Positions 24,874 through 33,398 of a DNA stretch of 64,000 nucleotides are shown in pieces. Positions within the stretch are counted from its first letter, which is position 1. Each line of letters starts with the position of its first letter. The position numbers and the translations under genes were made by a program. Origin of the DNA: JAHEDH01 sp963753285 (GTDB lineage Bacteria > Actinomycetota > Acidimicrobiia > Spongiisociales > ZC4RG35); contig CAVWBT010000002.1 in NCBI GenBank assembly GCA_963753285.1, forward strand, positions 136,093 through 200,092, given 5' to 3'. A model generated the notes under the pieces. The model was not told the origin of the DNA, did not search any database, and saw only the letters and a program-made list of their open reading frames with translations.

Positions 24874-25545
24874 ATGCCACGAACGAGAGCGGATGGGTCG
24901 GTGCCGACCAGGGCGGAGAAGGGGAAGGCGCGTGCCGTCTGGAACCGGCTGCTCAAACGGTATCCCGAGATCGGGACGGCGCTGGACTACGAGAATCCCT
25001 GGCAGCTGCTGGTCGTGACCGTGCTCAGCGCTCAGACGACCGACGAGAACGTCAACAAGGCGGCGCCTGCGCTGTTCGCCGCCTATCCCACACCCGAGGC
25101 ACTCGCCGGAGCCCCATTGAGTCACGTCGAGGAACTCGTCTTCTCGACCGGGTTCTATCGCCAGAAGGCCTCTTCAATCGTTTCCCTGGCGCAGGACCTC
25201 ACCGAGAAGTTCGACGGCGAAGTGCCCGATGATCTGGACCAGTTGGTCACGCTCAAGGGTGTCGGACGCAAGACGGCGAGCGTCGTGCTCGCCGAGGCGT
25301 TCGGGAAGCCTGCGATCGCCGTGGACACGCACGTCAAGCGCACCACGAACCGCATCGGACTCGTCTCGAGTTCGGATCCGGTGAAGATCGAGACGGACCT
25401 GAAGGCCCTGTATCCGCCGGAGCTGTGGGCGGGGATCTCGATGCGCTTCATCCAGTTCGGTCGCGACACGTGTGACGCCCGCAAGCCTCTGTGTCGAGAG
25501 TGTGAGATGATCCAACTCTGCGACTACGAAGACAAGAACCTCTGA
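24874..25545 (+). CDS. nth: Endonuclease III
   Basis: Base-excision DNA glycosylase/AP lyase for oxidised pyrimidines. Helix-hairpin-helix LKGVGRKTASVVLAEAFG with catalytic K133, catalytic D151 in AVDTHVKR, and a 4Fe-4S cluster with C200, C207, C210, C216 (C-X6-C-X2-C-X5-C). VLSAQTTDENVNKA (50-63) is the family N-terminal block. 223 aa, normal length. ATG 24874 is eight bases after a TAGCCT box (24861-24866), consistent with a leaderless transcript reading away from element B. Confidence 0.96.
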   Translation: MPRTRADGSVPTRAEKGKARAVWNRLLKRYPEIGTALDYENPWQLLVVTVLSAQTTDENVNKAAPALFAAYPTPEALAGAPLSHVEELVFSTGFYRQKASSIVSLAQDLTEKFDGEVPDDLDQLVTLKGVGRKTASVVLAEAFGKPAIAVDTHVKRTTNRIGLVSSSDPVKIETDLKALYPPELWAGISMRFIQFGRDTCDARKPLCRECEMIQLCDYEDKNL

Positions 25546-25677
25546 TGGGGCGGGGCGAGCATTCGGTAGTGATCGGTCCCGACATCAACGGATTGGAGGT
25601 CGTGTCTCGCTCCGTCGAGGTATGGCGCATCCTCGATGCCGACTCCGATGGAACCCGTGTGAGGTCGCTCTCAACGG

Positions 25678-25709
25678 CATCTGTCATCTGTCATCTGTCA
25701 TCTGTCATC
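25678..25709. repeat. Heptanucleotide tandem repeat (ATCTGTC-type), locus 1
   Basis: About four and a half tandem copies of the 7-mer ATCTGTC, ending 5 bp before the probable start of the MATE transporter gene. A related array lies at 40461-40492. The rest of 25546-25714 shows no gene I can support. Confidence 0.85.
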
Positions 25710-25714
25710 CGGCC

Positions 25715-27055
25715 ATGGACCCCGAGCGTCGGGCCGTGGACGGCGTGACCGAGACGATTCCGCGCCGACGGATCCTGGCGCTCGCGATCCCGGCACTCGG
25801 ATCGCTCGCGGCGGATCCGGTCCTGTCCTTGGTCGACACTGCGTTCGTCGGCCGTCTCGGTGCCCGTCCGCTCGCTGCGCTGGGTGTCGATGCCGCGATC
25901 TTCGGGTTCGTGTTCGCCCTCTTCAACTTCCTGGCGTACGCCACCACGCCACTCGTGGCACAGTCACGTGGCAGGGGGCAGATCGCCGAGTCGGGTCGAA
26001 TCGTGCAGCGAGCCCTCGCCCTGTCCGTTGGGATCGGTGTGGCGTCGACCGCGGCGATGGTGATCGGGGCCCGGTTCCTCGTCGGCGTCATGGGTGCGGG
26101 CCCGGACTTCGCCGACGATGCCGTCACCTACCTCTCGATCCGGGCGTTCGCCCTTCCGGCGCTGCTGATCATCACCGCGGCGAACGGCGCATATCGCGGC
26201 TTCCAGGACACCCGGACGCCACTTCTCGTCACACTTGCGATCAACGGGCTGAACATCGCTCTCGATCCGTTGTTGATGTTCGATTTCGGGTTCGGTCTCG
26301 GACTTGCAGGAGCGGCGTGGGCAACCGTCATCGCCCAGTGGATCGGAGCCCTCGTCTTCGGTTGGCTGCTCCTGCGCGTCGCCCGACGCGAGTCGTGGCC
26401 GACCGCCCGGATCCGGGCAGGAGAGCTTCGGGCCTTTCTCGGGATCGGTTCGGTGTTGATCCTTCGCACCGGCCTGTTGGTCTTGTCGCTGAGCGTCGCG
26501 ACCTCGGTCGCTGCCCGGATCGGGACGTTGGACGTCGCAGCCCATCAGGTGGTCAGCCAGATCTGGTTCTTCCTCGCAATGGTCATCGACGCCCTGGCGA
26601 TCGCCGCCCAGGCGCTCGTCGCCGAGCTGGCAGGGAGAGGCGATGACGCCGGTGCGCGAGCGCTGTCCACGCGGCTGCTCCGTTGGGGAGGGGTCGTCGG
26701 AATCGGACTGACCGCCGGACTGTTGGCCGTCGGCTCGATCATCTCGACGGGTTTCACCGATGATCCCGGGATCAGCTCACGGATCAGCGACGTCATCCCG
26801 ATCGCGGCCGGCATGCAGCCGCTCGCGGCGCTCGTGTTCGTGCTGGACGGCGTGTTCTTGGCGGTCCTCGCAATCAAGAAGCTCGTGTGGTCGACCTTTG
26901 CGGGGTTCGTTGCGACCGTGTCGGTGCTCGGTCTCACCGTCGTGTACGGGTGGGGGCTGGCGGGAGTGTGGTGGGCGATCACCGCGATGATCGTCGCCCG
27001 GCTCGCCGTCCTCGCCGGCTTCTACCGCTCCGCCTCGACGTGGTCGAGTTCCTGA
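25715..27055 (+). CDS. MATE/DinF-family multidrug efflux transporter
   Basis: 446-aa polytopic membrane protein with about twelve helices in two MatE domains: SLAADPVLSLVDTAFVGRLG near the N-terminus is the first-helix signature, ANGAYRGFQDTRTPLLVTLA is the conserved loop, and AAHQVVSQIWFFLAMVIDAL marks the second half. DinF-like members export cationic drugs using Na+ or H+ gradients; the substrate here is unknown. ATG 25715 is chosen; upstream the frame runs through the 7-mer repeat, and GTG 25745 is an alternative. The last 34 bp overlap the convergent MFS gene. Confidence 0.9.
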   Translation: MDPERRAVDGVTETIPRRRILALAIPALGSLAADPVLSLVDTAFVGRLGARPLAALGVDAAIFGFVFALFNFLAYATTPLVAQSRGRGQIAESGRIVQRALALSVGIGVASTAAMVIGARFLVGVMGAGPDFADDAVTYLSIRAFALPALLIITAANGAYRGFQDTRTPLLVTLAINGLNIALDPLLMFDFGFGLGLAGAAWATVIAQWIGALVFGWLLLRVARRESWPTARIRAGELRAFLGIGSVLILRTGLLVLSLSVATSVAARIGTLDVAAHQVVSQIWFFLAMVIDALAIAAQALVAELAGRGDDAGARALSTRLLRWGGVVGIGLTAGLLAVGSIISTGFTDDPGISSRISDVIPIAAGMQPLAALVFVLDGVFLAVLAIKKLVWSTFAGFVATVSVLGLTVVYGWGLAGVWWAITAMIVARLAVLAGFYRSASTWSSS

Positions 27056-28320
27056 CCCATCGTCTCGGGAAGCAACAACGTCAGCCCGATCGCGGCGATG
27101 ACGCCGAGGCCGAGGACCAAGACGGTGGCCGACAGCCCGATCCGGTCGATGGTGAACGCGCCGAAGCCGAGTCCACCGGCACTCCCCACCATCGCGAGAT
27201 AGGCACCGGCGGTCCCGCCAGAGGTGCGGAACTCGGTCGGGAACAACTCGGCCCGGTGGCTCGCGGAGGCCGGCACGAATGCAAAGCTGCCGAAGGTCGA
27301 CGCCACGATCGCGAACACGATCAGGGGGAGGTACTCGACGTAGTACAACGTCACCCCACCTGCGAGGACGAGGACGAGTGACAGCACGGTCGTCACCCGC
27401 CGTCCCACCACGTCGGCGAGTCTGCCGCCCACGAAGAATCCGATGCCGCCGAGCGTGCCACCGACGAGGCTGATCGCAACCGCAGCCGTCGTCGTGTAGC
27501 CGAGGTCGCCGACGAGTCGTTCCGTCGAGAACGCCAATCCGACCGCACTGAAGGCGCTCGCCAACAGCACGGCGAACGCAGAGATCCAGAACACCCGGGC
27601 GAACGGGCTCTTCAGCAGTCGGAGCAACGGGTGTCTGGCCGGCTGGTCGACGATCTCGAAGATGGGGCTCTCATGCAGTGAGCGGAACAGGAACGGCACG
27701 ATGACCAGACCGAGCGCCGACATGGTGAACACCAGCCGCCACCCGTCGGAGCGGTCGGCGAGGGGGAGCACCAACAGACCGATGCCTGCACCGAAGCTGC
27801 CGCCGGCGCCATAGAGCGAGATGGCGAACGCCCGGGTCTGGGGCCTCACCTCCTCGGCGATGAGCACGACTGCGAGCGTGCCCAACGCAGTGCCTGCGAT
27901 CCGAACCAGAGATTGCAAGACGGTGAACAAGGTCGCACCAGTCGTCAGTCCGGTGGCGAAGTCTGCGACGATGAGGACGATGAAGGCAGCGATCAATGGG
28001 ATCTTTCGGCCGCGCCGGTCGCCCCACACGGCGAACGCCAATGCGCCGAAGCCGGCGAGCCTGGTCACCGCAAGGATGAGGCTCATCTCGGCTTCGGTGA
28101 GGTCGAGCGCGACACGGGTGAACGGGATGGTCGCCGACAGGTTCGACTGTGCGTACCCCTGTCCGATCCCGACCGCCCACATGATGAAGACGACCTTGCG
28201 CTCCTCCAGCGAGAACCGCCCGACGGGGAACAGAGCGTCGATGATTCGGCGGAACACCCCAGGAGGGTACGGGACCGGCGGTGAGGTGCCAGTCACTCTG
28301 CGCTCGGTTTGTGGGAACAT
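27022..28320 (-). CDS. Major facilitator superfamily transporter
   Basis: About 432 aa with twelve predicted membrane helices. MFS motif A occurs after the second helix (AVWGDRRGRKIPLIAA) and a second copy at GGRLADVVGRRVTT in the C-terminal half. The central loop (RSLHESPIFEIVDQPARHPL) and PTEFRTSGGTAGAYLA resemble the sugar/aromatic-acid-type MFS group, but the substrate is unknown. ATG 28320 is used because the longer frame (to 28368) would overlap the divergent ccdA start; GTG 28296 is possible. Overlaps the 3' end of the MATE gene by 34 bp. Confidence 0.87.
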   Translation of the reverse strand: MFPQTERRVTGTSPPVPYPPGVFRRIIDALFPVGRFSLEERKVVFIMWAVGIGQGYAQSNLSATIPFTRVALDLTEAEMSLILAVTRLAGFGALAFAVWGDRRGRKIPLIAAFIVLIVADFATGLTTGATLFTVLQSLVRIAGTALGTLAVVLIAEEVRPQTRAFAISLYGAGGSFGAGIGLLVLPLADRSDGWRLVFTMSALGLVIVPFLFRSLHESPIFEIVDQPARHPLLRLLKSPFARVFWISAFAVLLASAFSAVGLAFSTERLVGDLGYTTTAAVAISLVGGTLGGIGFFVGGRLADVVGRRVTTVLSLVLVLAGGVTLYYVEYLPLIVFAIVASTFGSFAFVPASASHRAELFPTEFRTSGGTAGAYLAMVGSAGGLGFGAFTIDRIGLSATVLVLGLGVIAAIGLTLLLPETMGQELDHVEAER

Positions 28321-28350
28321 GGAGGACTCGGATCCGGTTGGAGACTCCTG

Positions 28351-29127
28351 ATGGATGACTTCGGACAACTCGGCTTCGCCCTACAGGCCCTTTTCGCGTT
28401 TGGAGGCGGGATCATCGCATTTCTCTCGCCGTGCGTGCTCCCGTTGGTCCCCGGCTACCTGGGATTGATGTCTGGCTACTCGATCGCCGACATCCAGTCG
28501 GGTGAGGCCAAGCGCGGTCGGATGCTGAGGGTGACGACGCTCTTCGTGCTCGGGTTCACCGCCGTGTTCGTCGCGTTGGGCGCCGGCGCCACCCAGGTCT
28601 CGAGATTCCTGCTCTCGAATCAGTCCCTCACGGGACGTATCGCAGGGGTCGTCGTGATCCTCTTCGCCATCATCATGATCGGGAGCGCCTTCACCAGCCG
28701 GGGGATCTTCGGGTTCTTCTCCAGGGAACGGCGCGTGGAGGTTCGTCCTTCGAGACTCGGCAACTGGGCCCCGCCGGTCATGGGGGCGGCCTTCGGGTTC
28801 GGATGGTCTGCGTGTATCGGCCCGATCCTCGCCGGTGTGCTCACGATCGCAGGGACACGCGAGACGGTGGCGCAGGGGATGCTCCTCCTGTTTGTCTTCT
28901 CGATGGGGCTCGGCGTGCCGTTCATCGTGACCGGTCTGGGACTCTCGAAGGCCATGCAGGCGATGAAGTCGTTCCGCAAGTACATGCGCCCGGTGAACAT
29001 CGCCAGTGGCGTGCTGATGCTCGTATTCGGTGTTCTGCTGCTGACCGGCAACGTCACCCGGCTGTCCGGCTACCTGGTCGACATCTTCGAGAGCGTCCCC
29101 TTCCTCGAAGAGCTCGCATCGATCTGA
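28351..29127 (+). CDS. ccdA: Cytochrome c biogenesis protein CcdA / thiol-disulfide membrane transporter
   Basis: Carries reducing equivalents across the membrane to extracytoplasmic thioredoxin-like proteins. 258 aa, about six helices. The two redox cysteines are in AFLSPCVLPLVPGYLGL (residue about 26) and GWSACIGPILAGVLT (about 153), the DsbD/CcdA signature. GGAG at 28340-28343 precedes ATG 28351; the frame is open a little further upstream without support. No resB/resC or thioredoxin gene is adjacent here, so the partner lies elsewhere. Confidence 0.92.
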   Translation: MDDFGQLGFALQALFAFGGGIIAFLSPCVLPLVPGYLGLMSGYSIADIQSGEAKRGRMLRVTTLFVLGFTAVFVALGAGATQVSRFLLSNQSLTGRIAGVVVILFAIIMIGSAFTSRGIFGFFSRERRVEVRPSRLGNWAPPVMGAAFGFGWSACIGPILAGVLTIAGTRETVAQGMLLLFVFSMGLGVPFIVTGLGLSKAMQAMKSFRKYMRPVNIASGVLMLVFGVLLLTGNVTRLSGYLVDIFESVPFLEELASI

Positions 29128-29273
29128 GTGGGATGCAGGCGTCCACCGGGCCCAAGTCAGGCGCTCTGCTTCCGGCCCCCGTTCCCAGTCGACGCGACAG
29201 CGCTTCGGCACACGCACTGCCGTGGCGCGTCGGTACGGTGGCGTCAATCCACGGGCGCGTGTGAGGAGTCGGC

Positions 29274-29563
29274 ATGATCATCGCGGTGTTGCACTCCCGG
29301 CGCTCACGCACAGCGTCGATGAGCTCCGCAACCAGAAGCAGGAAGTGGTCTCCTCCTTCGAGACCATCCCGGGCCTCATCGACAAGACGTGGGCGATGAA
29401 CGAGTCAACCGGCAGGGGCATCTCGGTTTACCACTTCGAGGACCGGGACAGTGCCGATGCCTGGTTCAACACGGAGCGCCAGCGTGAGTTCCGGGGGCTG
29501 AATGGAGCGACGATCGACTTCTACGACGTGGGAGCGGTCGCAGTGGCGGCACCCCTTCGATGA
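29274..29563 (+). pseudogene. Small ABM/YdhR-like protein with apparent -1 frameshift
   Basis: ATG 29274 has an ideal Shine-Dalgarno (GAGGAG, about 7 bases upstream) and begins MIIAVLHS, but that frame soon becomes nonsense. The next frame continues with LTHSVDELRNQKQEVVSSFE, IPGLIDKTWAMNESTGRGI and YHFEDRDSADAWFNTE, which looks like a monooxygenase-type dimeric alpha-beta barrel. One missing base near 29295-29300 (CACTCCCGG) would join them as one protein of about 96 aa. Either a broken gene or a sequence error. GTG 29222 or GTG 29261 would be alternative intact starts. Function unknown. I see nothing in 29128-29273 or 29564-29709. Confidence 0.55.
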
Positions 29564-29709
29564 TCTGCTCAGAGAGATCCGATGGCGGCTGTTCGCAGCT
29601 GCCGTCGTCACAGGTGTCGCGACCGCTGGAGCAATCGGCGACGCCCCACCGCGTGCCGCAGCGGCTCATCGACGGTTGAGAAGGCGACGCGTCCGAATGC
29701 GGGTCCGCG

Positions 29710-30363
29710 TCAGCCTGGATCGTTCGTGACTTGGCGTTCCAGGATGTCGAGGACCTTGTCGACGTCGTCGGGGGTCAGCACCGGGTGAATCAGCCCGCCG
29801 ACGTCGAGGTCGATGGCCCGCTCCTTCTCGCCGCGATGACGGTCTCGCGAGTACCAACGGCCCCGATGGTCGATACCCTGGACCCGGAACTGGCCATGCC
29901 ACGGCCTGAGGGGACGTGTGGTGAAGCTCCGGATCTCGTCGTAGGGGATTCGCTTGCGGCCCACCGGCCAGTAGTACCGGCTGATAACGACCCCGTCTTC
30001 TCTCATCCGCACGATGCCGTCGGCATACAGCACTTCGCGACCCTCTCGGCGCGACGAGTCCACCTTCCGCCGCCACGGCGCGGTCAGCAGGTCGCGCAGG
30101 CGGCGCGCTCGGCCGTCCCCATCGATCGTGGCCCCGTCCTGAGGCAGGTCGAGAACCCATTCCAACAACTCGTCCGCTTCGTCCTGGCCGAGCGGTCCGA
30201 TTTCGGACTTCTTGCGGAGTCTTCGCTGTCTCCGGACGAACGTCTCTGCAGAACCGCCCAGTTCACGCGGGTCGATCGTCCGCCGACAATTCTCACAGAC
30301 GAGACCGGACAGCCCCGACGGCCGGTTCTCGGTTCCGCACTGCGGGCAGATGATCGTGGGCAC
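29710..30363 (-). CDS. Zinc-ribbon protein of unknown function
   Basis: 217 aa. The N-terminal zinc ribbon has C6-X2-C9 and C23-X2-C26 (IICPQCGTENRPSG; LVCENCRRTI). A basic helical stretch follows (FVRRQRRLRKKSEIGPL), then an acidic helix and a C-terminal part (about 110-200) of alternating beta strands (EVLYADGIVRMREDGVVISR; RKRIPYDEIRSFTTRPLR) that resembles a PH-like fold. No membrane segment. GTG start with no clear Shine-Dalgarno. Divergent from trpE, with no obvious link to tryptophan synthesis. Family not recognised. Confidence 0.7.
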   Translation of the reverse strand: MPTIICPQCGTENRPSGLSGLVCENCRRTIDPRELGGSAETFVRRQRRLRKKSEIGPLGQDEADELLEWVLDLPQDGATIDGDGRARRLRDLLTAPWRRKVDSSRREGREVLYADGIVRMREDGVVISRYYWPVGRKRIPYDEIRSFTTRPLRPWHGQFRVQGIDHRGRWYSRDRHRGEKERAIDLDVGGLIHPVLTPDDVDKVLDILERQVTNDPG

Positions 30364-30491
30364 GACACCAGCCTTGCAGATGCGGTCGGTGAGCTGCGTC
30401 TTGTCGGCCGGCGTGTTTCCCCGATCGTCGTGCGGGTCGGGTGGCGCGCCGTGAGCAATGCGAAGCGAGCGAACACGCCTACGCTCGCATG

Positions 30492-31961
30492 ATGCGATTC
30501 AGTCCCGATCTGGAGACGTTCTTGGAGCTGGCCGAGCGGTTCTCGGTGGTGCCGGTGGCGGTCGAGGTGCTTGCCGATCGTGACACTCCGGTCACGGTGT
30601 TCGAGAAGCTGGTGGGGGAGGAGCCAGGGTTCCTGCTCGAGTCCGTCGAGGGCGGAGAGAACTGGGCGCGATGGAGTTTCGTGGGCTGGGAGCCGGCGTT
30701 CACCCTGAGGTCCCACGACGGGGTCTCGGTGACGGACGATCCGACCATCGAAGTCGGAGACGGCGATCCGCTGTCGGTGCTCGAAACGCTCCTGGATCGG
30801 TATCGAGTGCCGGACCTCCCGGGACTTCCGCCGTTGCACTCGGGTGTCGTCGGGTACCTGGCGTACGACACGGTCCGCTACGTCGAACGGCTGCCCAACC
30901 AACCGGTCGACGATCGCAAGCTCCCCGAGATGTTGTGGCAGTTCGTTGGCGCGATGGCGGCGATCGACCGGTTCAGTCAGTCCATCGTGTTGATCCGCAA
31001 CGTGTTCGTCGGAGACGACCCGGCCAGGCAGTACACCGACGCCGTCGCCGCGATCGAGCGCGACCTCGAGACTCTTGGTTCCTCTCACCGGTATCGACTC
31101 TCTGCGTTCGAGCTTTCGGCAGGGATGCCCGAGTGGACATCGACCTTCGATCGTGCCGGCTTCATGGACGCAGTCGAGGCCGCCAAAGCGCACATCAGGG
31201 CAGGCGACGCATTCCAGATCGTGCTGAGTCAACGACTCGAGACGGAGTTCGAGGCAGACCCCTTCGATCTCTACCGGGCGCTCCGCGTGGTCAACCCGTC
31301 ACCGTTTCTGTTCTTCATCCGTGACGGCGATCTGAGCATCGTCGGCGCGTCGCCCGAGGTGATGACCCGGGTTCGGGATGGCGTGGTGTATTCGCGGCCG
31401 ATCGCCGGTACCAGGCCGAGGGGGAAGACCGAGGACGAGGACCGCGCGCTCGCCGAGGAGCTGTTGGCCGACCCGAAGGAACGTGCGGAGCACGTGATGC
31501 TGATCGATCTCGCCCGCAACGACGTCGGACGGGTGGCGGAGTTCTCGTCGGTCAGCGTCGACGACCTGATGGTGGTCGAGCGGTACAGCCACGTGATGCA
31601 CATCGTGTCGGAGGTGTCGGGCAAGCTTCGTCCCGGCAACAGTGCCGTCGACGTGATCCGAGCCACGTTCCCCCACGGGACCGTGTCGGGTGCTCCGAAG
31701 GTGCGGGCGATGGAGATCATCGACTCGCTCGAACCGACCGCCCGAGGCCCCTACGCGGGAGCCGTCGGTTACATCGACTTCTCTGGCAACGTCGACACCT
31801 GCATCTGTCTGAGGACCGTGATCGTCCGGGACGGAACGGCGTGGGTGCAGGCAGGAGCCGGACTGGTCGCGGACAGCGATCCCGCCACCGAATACGAGGA
31901 GACCATGAACAAGGCGGCAGCGGCGTTGACCGCGATCCAGGCAGCAAAGGGACTGCGATGA
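30492..31961 (+). CDS. trpE: Anthranilate synthase component I
   Basis: Converts chorismate plus ammonia to anthranilate, the first step of tryptophan synthesis. 489 aa. Chorismate-binding domain blocks: GDAFQIVLSQRLETEFEA, NPSPFLFFIRDGDLSIVGAS, RPIAGTRPRGKTEDED, IDLARNDVGRVAEF and FPHGTVSGAPKVRAMEIID. The N-terminal feedback domain has LLESVEGGENWARWSFVG, which includes the E-S-(V/A) tryptophan-binding segment. A TACGCT box (30480-30485) just upstream indicates a leaderless or near-leaderless start at ATG 30492 (ATG 30489 adjacent). Its stop overlaps ygfZ. No trpG or trpD is in the window; trpCFBA lies 5 kb downstream. Confidence 0.95.
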   Translation: MRFSPDLETFLELAERFSVVPVAVEVLADRDTPVTVFEKLVGEEPGFLLESVEGGENWARWSFVGWEPAFTLRSHDGVSVTDDPTIEVGDGDPLSVLETLLDRYRVPDLPGLPPLHSGVVGYLAYDTVRYVERLPNQPVDDRKLPEMLWQFVGAMAAIDRFSQSIVLIRNVFVGDDPARQYTDAVAAIERDLETLGSSHRYRLSAFELSAGMPEWTSTFDRAGFMDAVEAAKAHIRAGDAFQIVLSQRLETEFEADPFDLYRALRVVNPSPFLFFIRDGDLSIVGASPEVMTRVRDGVVYSRPIAGTRPRGKTEDEDRALAEELLADPKERAEHVMLIDLARNDVGRVAEFSSVSVDDLMVVERYSHVMHIVSEVSGKLRPGNSAVDVIRATFPHGTVSGAPKVRAMEIIDSLEPTARGPYAGAVGYIDFSGNVDTCICLRTVIVRDGTAWVQAGAGLVADSDPATEYEETMNKAAAALTAIQAAKGLR

Positions 31962-32873
31962 ACCGGCCCTCCTTTGGCGATGTGACCGCCGAATACCGCG
32001 CGCTGCGAAATGCCGCCGCGGTGGTGGAGTCGACCCACGATCTCGTTCTCGTGGAGGGGCCGGACTCCGCGTCGTTTCTGCAAGGGATCCTCAGCCAGGA
32101 CATCGAGGCGATGATCCCCGGAGAGGTGGCCCGCTCGTTGCTGCTGAACCCGAACGGCAAGCTGACGGCCTTGCTCTGGGTGTTGCGCGGATCCGAATGG
32201 GTCGGGATCTTCACGGACCCGGGGCTGGGAGCGACGGTGGCCGAGGCGCTGAACTACTACCGGATCAGGGTCAAGGCCGAGGTCTCGCTGGACGAGCGGC
32301 CGACCTGGGCGCTGGTCGGTCCGGATGCCGGTGAACTGCTGGAGATAGGGGATCGCTGGACGGAGCGGGACGGGTCGATCCTCGCCCCGGCGCCGCTCGC
32401 CGGCCTTCCCAGGGTGCTCGTCGCCGGTGATCTGCCTGTGAGCGGACTGCCGCGGGCGGGGAGCATCGCCATGACATCGGTCAGAGTCGAAGCGGGTGAG
32501 CCCGTCATGGACGTCGATGTCGACGAGAAGACCATCCCACAGGAAACCGGGCTCGTGGCAGAGTCCGTGTCCTTCACGAAGGGCTGTTATCTCGGTCAGG
32601 AGTTGGTGGCGCGGATCGACTCGCGTGGGCGGGTCAACCGGCACCTGCGGGGGATCGTCATGACGAGCAACGTGCTGCCACCCGACGGCGCCGAGGTGTG
32701 GCTCGAGGATCGCATGTGCGGAATGCTGACCTCTGTGAGCGAGTCGCTCGGCGTCATGGCCCCGATCGCCCTCTGCCTGCTGCGACGCGAGGTCGCCCCC
32801 GGCACCGAGGTCGAAGTCCGCTGGGAACGGTGGCTCGACGCCAGCGATCGCCCGCGAGCTCCCCCTCGTCTGA
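31958..32873 (+). CDS. ygfZ: YgfZ/GcvT-like folate-binding protein (3' frameshift)
   Basis: Tetrahydrofolate-binding protein acting in Fe-S cluster assembly or repair. 304-residue coding region with the family signature KGCYLGQE at residues 208-215 and the GcvT-like SFLQGILSQDIEAM near 39-52. ATG overlaps the trpE stop (ATGA). Near 32850 the original frame leaves the family sequence (WLDASDRPRAPP) and would run into the repeat element. In the next frame the gene ends normally with ARELPLV and TGA at 32871-32873, so one extra base in GCGATCGCC is likely. Element C starts a few bases after this corrected stop. Confidence 0.82.
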
Positions 32874-32980
32874 CGACTGCTCGCTGGCGCTCGCAGCGTG
32901 TCTTCCGGCCTTGGGGGCCGGAGCGTGTTTCCTCGCTGGCGCTCGGGCGTGTTTTGCTCGCTGGCGCTCGCAGCGTGTCT

Positions 32981-33349
32981 TCACTTCGTGAGGGATTCCG
33001 CGTTCAGGTGCCTTCGCAACGAGCTGAGACCGCGCTCGAGGCGGCTGATTCGACCCAGGCAATCGGAGAGAGCGTCGTCATCGAGGAGGTTCAGGCGAAC
33101 CGCCACTCGGGCCTGTATTCGTAGCTCGGCAAGGGACCCTTCCGCCATGGCCACGAATCGGGCGAAGTCCTTGTCGGACCTCCGATGTGCTCCCTCGGCG
33201 ACGTTGGATGCAACGGAAACGGCGGCTCGCCGCATCTGAGCTTGCAGGCCGTAGACCTCTTCCTTGGGCAACAGGCTGGTCACCTTGTAGACCTCGGCGG
33301 CGAGTTCCACCGCCTCGTCCAAGACTCTGAGCGACCGCTGCCTCGACAT
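32981..33349 (-). CDS. Four-helix-bundle protein (S23/IVP, TIGR02436-like)
   Basis: 122-aa helical protein of the family first seen in 23S rRNA intervening sequences and related to Avd accessory proteins: LDEAVELAAEVYKVTSLLPK, EEVYGLQAQMRRAAVSVAS, NVAEGAHRRSDKDFARFVAM and AEGSLAELRIQARVAVRL match the family closely. Biochemical function is not settled; the best-studied relative, Avd, binds nucleic acid and reverse transcriptase in diversity-generating systems. No reverse transcriptase is in the window. The gene lies wholly inside the inverted arms of element C, and its last codons (ESLTK-stop) are shared with copy B, which reads DTLTK-stop at the same place. The frame is open upstream through the arm, but ATG 33349 matches the family start. 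Confidence 0.88.
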   Translation of the reverse strand: MSRQRSLRVLDEAVELAAEVYKVTSLLPKEEVYGLQAQMRRAAVSVASNVAEGAHRRSDKDFARFVAMAEGSLAELRIQARVAVRLNLLDDDALSDCLGRISRLERGLSSLRRHLNAESLTK

Positions 33350-33398
33350 CGACTGCACTATCCGACGTCGAGCGGAGCAAGTCCAGAGGCCTGTTCGA

